Positions 6,177 through 13,277 of a stretch of 18,232 nucleotides of DNA are shown here, piece by piece (the first letter of the stretch is position 1; every line of letters begins with the position of its first letter). A program made the translations under genes and the position numbers. The notes beneath the pieces are model-generated. The model saw only the letters and a program-made list of their open reading frames with translations. It had not been told where the DNA came from and made no database searches. Source of the stretch: JASFRS01 sp050114795 (GTDB lineage Bacteria > Pseudomonadota > Alphaproteobacteria > Sphingomonadales > CAKZYD01); the NCBI GenBank assembly GCA_050114795.1, contig JASFRS010000033.1:1-18232 (forward strand), given 5' to 3'.

Positions 6177-6619
6177 AACTGGTTAAAGATTTAGCGCCGC
6201 ATATTAGCGGTTCGGATTTTGATGAAGCCATGGAGGCCATGCCCTATGGCCAATATTTGGGCCTGCGCCTTCAGCAAAAAGACGGGCAGTTAAAAGTCGT
6301 TATGCCATTTAAGCCGGATTTAATCGGGTCCCCACAACGCCTTCACGGCGGCACGGTGGGTGCAATGCTTGAAATCGCTGGTGCCGTACAGGTTATCGCC
6401 GCACAAAAAGCTTTGGGCGACATGCCTGAACGTTTTGCAAAACCCATTTCCATAACCATCGACTATCTACGTGGTGGTGAGATGAAAGATACCTATGCAG
6501 ACGCTGTGGTAGAACGCATGGGCCGACGCGTTGCCAATGTGACCTCGCGCGCTTGGCAGGACAGTCCGGATCGGTTGATAGCGACTGCGCATATGCACTT
6601 CCTATTGCCGAAGAAGTGA
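6173..6619 (+). CDS. PaaI-type hotdog thioesterase (second of pair; catalytic Asp replaced by Glu)
   Basis: A 148-residue hotdog-fold protein starting at GTG 6173, which overlaps the previous stop by four bases. The core reads RLHGGTVGAMLEIAGAVQV (56-74): it keeps the HGG (58-60) that its neighbour has lost, and has Glu67 where the neighbour has Asp63. ITIDYLRGGEMKDTYADAVV matches the usual second-strand region. Glutamate serves as catalytic residue in some 4HBT-type thioesterases, so activity is plausible. Together with the gene before, this may be a heteromeric enzyme, since hotdog active sites form at the subunit interface. Substrate unknown. The gene ends at TGA 6617-6619 and the next gene appears to have its own promoter. 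Confidence 0.9.
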   Translation: MKLVKDLAPHISGSDFDEAMEAMPYGQYLGLRLQQKDGQLKVVMPFKPDLIGSPQRLHGGTVGAMLEIAGAVQVIAAQKALGDMPERFAKPISITIDYLRGGEMKDTYADAVVERMGRRVANVTSRAWQDSPDRLIATAHMHFLLPKK

Positions 6620-6659
6620 TAATATTAACACAGAATTGCTCTTGAGCCGCCGGACTGAT

Positions 6660-6688
6660 TTGACCATGATGCACCCTCAATTCATTAT
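6660..6688 (+). promoter_or_regulatory. Candidate sigma70-type promoter for the MBL-fold gene
   Basis: TTGACC (6660-6665), a 17-base spacer and CATTAT (6683-6688) match 5/6 and 4/6 of the -35 and -10 consensus. Transcription would start near 6695, giving a very short leader that cuts into the GAGAGGG ribosome site at 6689-6695. This weakens the call. The same 83-base gap has CCCTC (6674-6678) able to pair with GAGGG (6691-6695). Confidence 0.33.
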
Positions 6689-6702
6689 GAGAGGGCATGC
6701 TC

Positions 6703-7605
6703 ATGAAACTCAAACTGGCCTTAGGCCTGGTACTGCTTGGCGCAACATCATTATCAGCCAACGCTCAAGGACGTTTTGATGACGTCGAAATCACAACAGA
6801 AAAAGTTGGAGACCATATTTACGCACTGTTCGGAGCAGGCGGGAATATCGGTGTGTCCGCAGGTGATGATGGCGTCTTTGTCATTGATGACCAGTTTGAC
6901 GAGTTGAATGAAAAAATCGTCACAGCTATTCGTGATATTTCAGACAAACCCATAAGATTCCTAGTGAACACCCATTGGCATGGCGACCATTCGGGCGGCA
7001 ATGAAGCTTTTGCAACCAAGCAACACACGCTTATTTTCGCCCATGACAATGTGCGCAAGCGGATGAGCCAAAGCAACGACCGCGGCGATGGTAACGTGAT
7101 CCCCGCATCCCCCGAAGAAGCGCTTCCCGTTATCACTTTTTCAGAGGCCAATACATTTCACTTAAATGGGGAAGCGGTAAAAGCTATTCATATTGCCCAT
7201 GCACACACCGATGGCGACGCGATCGTCCATTTCACAAAGTCCAATGTCATTCACATGGGTGACACCTATTTCAATGGCGGTTTTCCCTATATTGATGTGG
7301 ATTCAGGCGGCAATGTTTATGGTATGATTGAAGCCGCAGATAAGGCCTTATCACTTGCAGATGATGAAACACGCATCATCCCAGGCCATGGCGAGATGGC
7401 AACAAAGGCTGATCTCCAATCTTACAGGGACATGCTGGCGCTTGTGGTCAGCCGCGCAGAAGCTCTGGTGGAAGAGGGCAAAACCCTGGATGAGATAAAA
7501 TCCGCCGGTATCAGCAAAGAATATGATAAAGAATTAGGTACTGCCTTTATCAAACCGGACTTTTTTGCAACGACGATCTATGAAAGTATTCAGAACCGTC
7601 ATTAG
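6703..7605 (+). CDS. Exported metallo-beta-lactamase-fold hydrolase
   Basis: A 300-residue protein from ATG 6703, eight bases after GAGAGG; an ATG at 6697 lies too close to it. A signal peptide covers about residues 1-22 (KLKLALGLVLLGATSLSANA, then Q), so the enzyme is periplasmic. The full two-metal site is visible: NTHWHGDHSGG (His91, His93, Asp95, His96), AHAHTDGD (His168), HMGDTYFNGG (Asp187) and IIPGHGE (His229). The GDTYFNGGFPYIDVDSGG segment is typical of a widespread group of periplasmic MBL-fold hydrolases related to, but not the same as, true beta-lactamases. Substrate unknown; I would not call it antibiotic resistance. Its 3' end overlaps the next gene by 26 bases, so the two are expressed together. 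Confidence 0.92.
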   Translation: MKLKLALGLVLLGATSLSANAQGRFDDVEITTEKVGDHIYALFGAGGNIGVSAGDDGVFVIDDQFDELNEKIVTAIRDISDKPIRFLVNTHWHGDHSGGNEAFATKQHTLIFAHDNVRKRMSQSNDRGDGNVIPASPEEALPVITFSEANTFHLNGEAVKAIHIAHAHTDGDAIVHFTKSNVIHMGDTYFNGGFPYIDVDSGGNVYGMIEAADKALSLADDETRIIPGHGEMATKADLQSYRDMLALVVSRAEALVEEGKTLDEIKSAGISKEYDKELGTAFIKPDFFATTIYESIQNRH

Positions 7606-9562
7606 AATATTCCTCAGCCTTGCTGCCTTTTCGGCAGCTCAAGTTCAGGCTGAGATGTCAATTGAGCTGCAGGAGCGCCGTGATGGTGCCCTGCGGCTTT
7701 TTAATGTGCCTGAGGTTGACCAAAGCGTCTTATCCTCAATTACAGCCTTTCAAGACAATGATGGTGCCGCCTTTTTGGATTGGTCAGATGATGGGCAAAT
7801 GCTGATTGCGCGCCGCGCTGCACAGGTCGTCCAACTTTTCGTTATAGACGCGCCGGGTGAGACAGCACGCCAAATAAGCTTTTCAAAACAGGCCGTGGGC
7901 CGTGGCCTGTTTGCCAAACTGAATGGCACAAAGGGTGCTATATTCAGCAGCGATCAAAACGGCGATGAGAGCTATCAATATTATTTTCAGGCCTTTGAAG
8001 GAGGTGAGCCTATAACTCTGACGCCGCAAGCCGGGCGCAATTCCAATGCCGTACTATCCAACAGCGGACGCACTATCGCCTATACGCGGGCTCAGGATCA
8101 AAATGGCGGAATATGGGGCGTTATTGATTCTCCCCTGAAAAGGAAAACAAGCGCAAATCTCGTGTTTCAAGACCCCGGTGCCTGGGCTGTTCTTGACTGG
8201 TCTCCCGACGATAAAAAGCTGCTCATGTTGAATTTTAATTCCATTCATGACAGCACGCTCTTTATTGCAGATGTAGAAAGCGGGATTAAAACCCCTTTTG
8301 ACGTAAGCGCCATTCCTAAAGGCTATTCAGGCGCCAAATTCTCTCGCGATGGCAAGGGTGTATATTTTCTCTCAAGCGTCAGTGATGGCTTGCACCGCCT
8401 GACTTATCTAAGCTTTGGGGGTGAACGGCATGATTTCAATCTGGGCCTGAAATGGAGCATTACTGACTTCGCAACCTCAGCAACGAGAAATATTTTAGCG
8501 TTGGTGGTGAATGAAGGGGGCGTGTTCAAGCTTCAACTTAGAGATTTAAAAACCGGTGCCTTACGTGCCGAACTCGCCTTACCGAAAGGCCAGATTACCA
8601 ATCTAAAATTCAGCAAAAACGCCCACCAACTGGGCTTTACCTTGGATGCAGCGGCCCATGGGCGTGGGGCCTATAGCCTGGGTATGGATGGACTTGAACT
8701 CACTCGCTGGGATCAAGATGCATTTAACACTCAGCTTAGCGAACCAGAGCTCTTCTCTTATCCGACATTCGATAAGGAAAACGGGGTGCAGCGACAGATT
8801 CCAGCGCTCATCTACAAACCCAAGGAGCCAGGCCCCCATCCCGTCATCATTCGCTTTCATGGTGGGCCGGAAGGGCAATGGGTGACGAGCTATTCTTCAA
8901 CCACGCAATATTGGGTTAATAAATTGGGGCTTGCCGTTATCATGCCCAATGTTCGCGGCTCCATTGGCTATGGCAGGGACTTCGCCGCGCTGGATAATGA
9001 ATTTAAACGCGAAGACAGCTTAAAAGACGTGGAAGCCCTGCTCGATTGGATTGACGCACAAGATGACTTGGATAGCAGCCGCATCATGGTCCAAGGCGGA
9101 TCCTATGGTGGCTATATGACCCTAGCCAGTCTTGTGCATTTCCCTGACCGCTTAAGAGGCGGCATCGACAGCGTGGGCATCTCCAATTTTGTGACTTTTC
9201 TTGAATCTACCGGGGACTTCCGCCGCGAATTACGCCGCGTCGAATACGGCGATGAAAGCGATCCTAAGGTTCGGGAATATTTAAACAATATTTCGCCTTT
9301 AACCCATGCGGAGCGGATCAAACAGCCGTTGCTCATCGCCCAGGGCGCCAATGACCCTCGCGTCCCTGAAAGCGAATCCCGACAAATGGTCAATGCCATC
9401 GCCGAGGGGGGCGGGGTGGTCTGGTATGTCTTGGCAGAAGATGAAGGTCACGGCTTTGAACGTCGGGCCAATCGGGATTATTTCAGCCTGATTACAACCG
9501 AATTTATCAAACGTTATCTACTTGATGGATCGCCCCAGTCTCTCACCCCTGAAGCCGAGTGA
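7580..9562 (+). CDS. Exported S9-family (prolyl oligopeptidase-type) serine peptidase
   Basis: A 660-residue protein from ATG 7580, which lies inside the end of the MBL-fold gene; an in-frame TTG at 7565 would add five residues. A signal peptide (about 1-24, VFRTVIRIFLSLAAFSAAQVQA) directs it to the periplasm. The N-terminal two-thirds has repeated blade-like segments (FLDWSDDGQ, VLDWSPDDKK, GAKFSRDGKGVYFLSS) of a beta-propeller. The C-terminal alpha/beta hydrolase carries the S9 nucleophile in GGSYGGYM (Ser508), Asp592 in GANDPRVP and His624 in DEGHGFERR. These fit acylaminoacyl-peptidase or dipeptidyl-peptidase relatives that cleave short peptides. All three catalytic residues are present. 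The overlap with the MBL gene suggests a shared periplasmic turnover task. Confidence 0.93.
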   Translation: MKVFRTVIRIFLSLAAFSAAQVQAEMSIELQERRDGALRLFNVPEVDQSVLSSITAFQDNDGAAFLDWSDDGQMLIARRAAQVVQLFVIDAPGETARQISFSKQAVGRGLFAKLNGTKGAIFSSDQNGDESYQYYFQAFEGGEPITLTPQAGRNSNAVLSNSGRTIAYTRAQDQNGGIWGVIDSPLKRKTSANLVFQDPGAWAVLDWSPDDKKLLMLNFNSIHDSTLFIADVESGIKTPFDVSAIPKGYSGAKFSRDGKGVYFLSSVSDGLHRLTYLSFGGERHDFNLGLKWSITDFATSATRNILALVVNEGGVFKLQLRDLKTGALRAELALPKGQITNLKFSKNAHQLGFTLDAAAHGRGAYSLGMDGLELTRWDQDAFNTQLSEPELFSYPTFDKENGVQRQIPALIYKPKEPGPHPVIIRFHGGPEGQWVTSYSSTTQYWVNKLGLAVIMPNVRGSIGYGRDFAALDNEFKREDSLKDVEALLDWIDAQDDLDSSRIMVQGGSYGGYMTLASLVHFPDRLRGGIDSVGISNFVTFLESTGDFRRELRRVEYGDESDPKVREYLNNISPLTHAERIKQPLLIAQGANDPRVPESESRQMVNAIAEGGGVVWYVLAEDEGHGFERRANRDYFSLITTEFIKRYLLDGSPQSLTPEAE

Positions 9563-9755
9563 TTTCCGTTTGAGCACTAGCAAGTTCATGAGGCGTCAAA
9601 GATTCCGCAAAAAGGAAGAACACCGCCACGCCGACTAAAACAAAAGCAATGCGCAATAGATTATTTCTAACAATCGCGCAGCAGGTCATGAACTGCATAT
9701 AAGCGTGGTTTGAAATGCTTTGAGAGGGGTGTTGTGAGTAATTGCACGCGCCCAT
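9543..9755 (-). CDS. Possible small membrane protein, overlapping the S9 peptidase 3' end
   Basis: A 70-residue reading from ATG 9755, with GAAAGG (9765-9770) nine bases upstream. The frame stays open 34 codons further, to an ATG at 9857. One clear membrane helix is present (NNLLRIAFVLVGVAVFFLF, about residues 31-49), preceded by cysteines (MTCCAIVR) and followed by a polar tail. The last 20 bases overlap the peptidase gene on the other strand. I recognise no family. The hydrophobic segment and ribosome site favour a gene, but the short length and overlap leave doubt. Confidence 0.35.
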   Translation of the reverse strand: MGACNYSQHPSQSISNHAYMQFMTCCAIVRNNLLRIAFVLVGVAVFFLFAESLTPHELASAQTEITRLQG

Positions 9756-9952
9756 GATGCATATCCTTTCATCCAGGGAATAGCCTAGTTTTGCCAGCTT
9801 ATCCCCGGCTTGAGAATAGGGATTTATGTCATTGGACTGTTTATGAAACACGGACAATTAAGTTATTCTTACTCATATTGACCACAAATATTGCATATAG
9901 CATTAAGCGAGTTTTATGCCTTGCGCGATCTAAGAAGGCGGTTTTAAAGCCG
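9563..9952. other. 390-base gap between peptidase and transporter genes
   Basis: Apart from the possible small minus-strand gene above, I find nothing certain here. CCTTGCG (9919-9925) and CGCAAGG (9957-9963) form a distant inverted repeat around an inner near-palindrome (CGGTTTTAAAGCCG). It spans the stop of the transporter gene and could be a weak 3' structure for it. No T run follows on the minus strand. Confidence 0.3.
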
Positions 9953-11257
9953 TCAACGCAAGGGATCACGGCTACGATCAGGCACCAGCATGAGGACTCC
10001 AACCGCCAGAACGGCAGCTACGGCGAGATATAACGCTGGCGCAATAACCAGGCCTGTTCCCGCAATCAAGCTTGTCACGATCATCGGCGTGAGGCCACCG
10101 AAGACGCCAACGCCCACATTGAAAGCCACGGAGTAGCCGGAAAGTCTATCCCGCTCGGGAAACATTTCAACGAAAAGTGCTGGCCCGGAGCCAAGTGGCA
10201 CCGCAATCAGCACAAAGATAACGAAGTGCGTCACGATGACAGAAACGATCGAACCTTCGGTATCTAACATCCAGAGATAGAATGGAACAGCAACGCCACC
10301 GAGAAGCAGGATCGACAATGCGATCCAAGTTCTGCGTGGCATTAGTTTATCTCCGACGATAGCAGCAAGCGGCATGAGCGGGAGGACCAACAATGTCGCA
10401 CCGGTGTTAATCGCTAAGGCCGTGCCCCTTGCCATCAATCCTTGCTCGGACAGCCATTCGGGGAGATAAACGAAGGAGATGTAGAAGCATATGCCATAGC
10501 AAGATGCAAAGGCGAGCGCGAGCAGGGTCTCTTTTCGGTTGGTGGTGAAAGCTTCGAGGAGTGGCGAGCTATCCTCACGATTCTCATGATGAGCATTAAA
10601 ACGTTCCGAATTATGGAGGTCACGCCGGATCATGATCGCTGTAACACCCAGTAGCGCACCGCCGAGGAATGGCAATCGCCATCCCCACGCCTGCAAAGTT
10701 TGCGCATCAAATAAATTGGACACAAGCGCGGCAGCTCCCACACCCAATAGCGATCCCGTCATTGAGCCAATATTGGCCCAACTCCCCGTAATACCCCTTT
10801 TTCCCTTCGGTGCGGTCTCCACGAGATAAGTGACAGAAGATGAGAACTCACCGCCAACCGAAAGCCCTTGTATCAAGCGAACCACAACCAAAAGAATAGG
10901 CGCAAAAAGGCCAATCTGCTCATAAGTGGGCAACAAGCCAAGCAGCAGCGTCGGCAGCGCCATCAAGGTAACAGAAATCTGCATCGTACGCGCCCGCCCA
11001 TATCGGTCGCCGAACCAACCAAACATGGCCGCACCCAAGGGACGCATCATGAAGCCTGCAGCAAAAATACCGTAGATAGCGATAAGGTCCGTGGTCGGAT
11101 TCTCCGGGGGGAAAAATACAGGCGCGATGACGCCTGCAATATAGCCATAGAGCGCAAAGTCATACCATTCGACGACATTGCCGATAAAGCCCCCCATGAT
11201 TCTGTGACGTAGGGTGGGTGGAGTGGCGTATTGGTGGTAACCCACGTTCTCTCTCAT
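9953..11257 (-). CDS. MHS-type major facilitator transporter (proton symporter)
   Basis: A 434-residue protein with about twelve membrane helices. It belongs to the metabolite:H+ symporter branch of the major facilitator superfamily (ProP, KgtP, ShiA, citrate carriers). Helix 1 reads GGFIGNVVEWYDFALYGY, the hallmark of this branch. The loop 2-3 motif is GWFGDRYGRARTM, and helix 4-5 has RLIQGLSVGGEFSSSVTYL. The central cytoplasmic loop is charged (HNSERFNAHHENREDSS). Substrates in this branch are organic acids or compatible solutes; the sequence alone does not tell which. AGAAGG lies just before ATG 11257. A later Met (residue 21, MGGF) would cut close to helix 1, so I keep the long start. It appears to be a single-gene unit with a 333-base upstream region. 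Confidence 0.92.
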   Translation of the reverse strand: MRENVGYHQYATPPTLRHRIMGGFIGNVVEWYDFALYGYIAGVIAPVFFPPENPTTDLIAIYGIFAAGFMMRPLGAAMFGWFGDRYGRARTMQISVTLMALPTLLLGLLPTYEQIGLFAPILLVVVRLIQGLSVGGEFSSSVTYLVETAPKGKRGITGSWANIGSMTGSLLGVGAAALVSNLFDAQTLQAWGWRLPFLGGALLGVTAIMIRRDLHNSERFNAHHENREDSSPLLEAFTTNRKETLLALAFASCYGICFYISFVYLPEWLSEQGLMARGTALAINTGATLLVLPLMPLAAIVGDKLMPRRTWIALSILLLGGVAVPFYLWMLDTEGSIVSVIVTHFVIFVLIAVPLGSGPALFVEMFPERDRLSGYSVAFNVGVGVFGGLTPMIVTSLIAGTGLVIAPALYLAVAAVLAVGVLMLVPDRSRDPLR

Positions 11258-11591
11258 CCTTCCTTCTGACCAGGACTATGACGCCCTTTAGACCAATCAG
11301 GCGGGCCGGAGAAAAGCGACTTCTCGACGACAATGTTACAGCCTCAGCAGCCGTCTCCGAGCAATGAAGACCTCAAAACATCCAATCACTTCGATACGCG
11401 ACTGAATTAGCATAACAAACCCTCACCCTTTGTCATGATCAAATACATTTGCGCTTTGGTAGCATTCGCTCATGAGACCCGCTCACCGAGACGTCGAGAT
11501 TGCTCAATTCCGGACATGAAATGGAACAAATAAAACCAAAAAACACTGTATTGGGCTTGACGACACTCGCCAAGAGGCGCAGTTGTAAAAT
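11258..11591. other. Divergent intergenic region between transporter and binding-protein genes
   Basis: This 334-base stretch contains no frame I can support. It must hold the promoters of two divergent genes. The best minus-strand candidate is listed separately. For the plus-strand gene, TTGACG (11557-11562) and TAAAAT (11586-11591) are present, but they are 23 bases apart, too far for a normal sigma70 promoter. I see no clear operator. Confidence 0.5.
11409..11436 (-). promoter_or_regulatory. Candidate promoter of the MHS transporter gene
   Basis: Read on the minus strand, ATGACA (11436-11431, 5/6 of the -35 consensus), a 16-base spacer and TATGCT (11414-11409, 4/6 of the -10 consensus) would start transcription near 11402. 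The leader would be about 145 bases. Found by eye only. Confidence 0.33.
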
Positions 11592-13271
11592 ATGTTTGGG
11601 CCTCGTAATTATTTTGGAAAATTTTCAAGCTTTTTATATGTCTTAATGGCTATAGCGCTGTTGAGTGGCTGTGAACCTACGCAGAAAAATACAGAGGAAA
11701 GCCCCGCAGAAAATGGACCCCATACTGAGAAAGTCCTAAAAATCGGCAGCACGACCCAGCCGCGCAGTCTGGACCCGCAAAAATCTAATCTGGTTGCTGG
11801 CCGGCGGGTGGTGAGCGCTTTATTCCAAGGTTTAATTGATGTTGATGCCAGCGGGCGGTTGATTCCCGGCATGGCACAAGGCTGGGACGTTTCCGAAGAT
11901 GGCCTCCATTACACCTTCACATTAAGAGAGGCTTATTGGTCCGATGGCACGCCGGTAACAACGGAAGACTTTATTTTTTCTTTCCGGTCATTATTCGGCA
12001 AGCAAAGTGAAAGCAGCTTCACATCCTTCTACATGGTTTTAAAAAATGCAACCGCTGTAAAGGCTGGCGATTTACCGATTGAAGAGCTTGGCGTGCGGGC
12101 TTTGAACGAACGCATTTTACGCCTAGACCTTGAGCACCCCTTTCCCAGCCTGTTGGGCCTACTGAGCCATCAGTCCGCTTTGCCTGTCCCATCCCATGCC
12201 TTGCAGAAATTTGGTGCGAATTGGACAGCGCCTGAAAATCTCGTGGTAAATGGGGCTTTTAAACTCCAATCCTGGGGTGATGGTGAGCCAATTATACTGG
12301 TGAAAAACCCAATGTTTCATGACGCGGAAACAGTCGCTCTCGACAGGATTGAAATTCATAATTCGGCGAATGCGGATGCAGCACTAGATGCATTTCTTGC
12401 CGGAGAATTAGACATTATCGATAGCTTCCCCGATGAACGCTTAGGTGAAATTCAGGAAACCATCCCGCAAAGCCTGCGGGTTGAACCCCAATGGTCAATT
12501 TATTGGTATGTGTTTAACACCCAAGATGAGATTTTATCGGACAGCCGCATTCGTCAGGCCTTGTCCATGGCGCTAGACCGAGAACGGATAACCGGAACTA
12601 TTCTATCTCAAACCGGCAATCGACCTTCCTATTCGCTCGTGCCACCTGAAATGCCCAGCTATGGCACACCAAACACGCCGGACTGGTTCGTTCTCGATAT
12701 GGCCGGGCGACGCGAATTTGCGATAGAGTTGTTATCGGCAGCGGGGTATGGGCCCGAAAATCCGCTCACGCTCACCATTTCCTTTAATCGCTCCGAAGAC
12801 CACCGCCGGGTGATGGAGGCGGTAGCTGAGGACTGGCAGCAAATCGGTGTTTCAGTTATGGCTGATGAGGAAGACTTCCAAGGCCATCTCGCGAAGTTGG
12901 AGGCTGGAGATTTCCAAATCGGACGCCGCACCTGGGTCGCCAGTTTCGATATGCCTGAGTATTTTCTAGGCTTGTTTACACGTGATGCTGGGCCACTAAA
13001 TATTGGCAGATATATTAATCCGCGTTTTGACGAGGTTATGGATGAGGCACGCAGCAAAAGTAATCTGTCAGAGCGCACAATGTTGCTGCGGGAAGCTGAA
13101 AGCATCGCACTCGCAGATAGCGTCGTTGCACCGATTTACAGCTATGTCAATCAGGTGTTGGTCAGACCATATGTGAAAGGTTGGATAGATAATCCAACCA
13201 GCCGCCATGCTCTACGTTTTCTCGATGTAAAAGAGAAAGCGGCGACGCCATCCCATACGCCGCCACGCTAA
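11592..13271 (+). CDS. Oligopeptide-type ABC transporter substrate-binding lipoprotein (SBP family 5)
   Basis: A 559-residue exported lipoprotein. The N-terminus has a hydrophobic stretch and a lipobox, LLSGC, with Cys27 as the lipidation site. The mature part is an SBP_bac_5 (OppA/DppA-like) protein: STTQPRSLDPQKSNL (about 53-67), PGMAQGWDVSEDGLHYTFTL and WSDGTPVTTEDFIFSFRSLF are typical. The length is close to OppA (about 540). It should bind peptides or similar ligands for an ABC importer, but no permease or ATPase gene is in the window, so it is an orphan here. The only upstream ribosome-like sequence, AAGAGG (11572-11577), is 14 bases from ATG 11592, so the exact start is uncertain. It converges on the next gene with only six bases between their stops. 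Confidence 0.93.
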   Translation: MFGPRNYFGKFSSFLYVLMAIALLSGCEPTQKNTEESPAENGPHTEKVLKIGSTTQPRSLDPQKSNLVAGRRVVSALFQGLIDVDASGRLIPGMAQGWDVSEDGLHYTFTLREAYWSDGTPVTTEDFIFSFRSLFGKQSESSFTSFYMVLKNATAVKAGDLPIEELGVRALNERILRLDLEHPFPSLLGLLSHQSALPVPSHALQKFGANWTAPENLVVNGAFKLQSWGDGEPIILVKNPMFHDAETVALDRIEIHNSANADAALDAFLAGELDIIDSFPDERLGEIQETIPQSLRVEPQWSIYWYVFNTQDEILSDSRIRQALSMALDRERITGTILSQTGNRPSYSLVPPEMPSYGTPNTPDWFVLDMAGRREFAIELLSAAGYGPENPLTLTISFNRSEDHRRVMEAVAEDWQQIGVSVMADEEDFQGHLAKLEAGDFQIGRRTWVASFDMPEYFLGLFTRDAGPLNIGRYINPRFDEVMDEARSKSNLSERTMLLREAESIALADSVVAPIYSYVNQVLVRPYVKGWIDNPTSRHALRFLDVKEKAATPSHTPPR

Positions 13272-13277
13272 TATTAT

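Noticed and set aside
6703..7605. Antibiotic-resistance beta-lactamase
   Set aside because: Has the MBL fold and metal ligands, but its segments fit the general periplasmic MBL-fold hydrolases, and nothing points to a lactam substrate.
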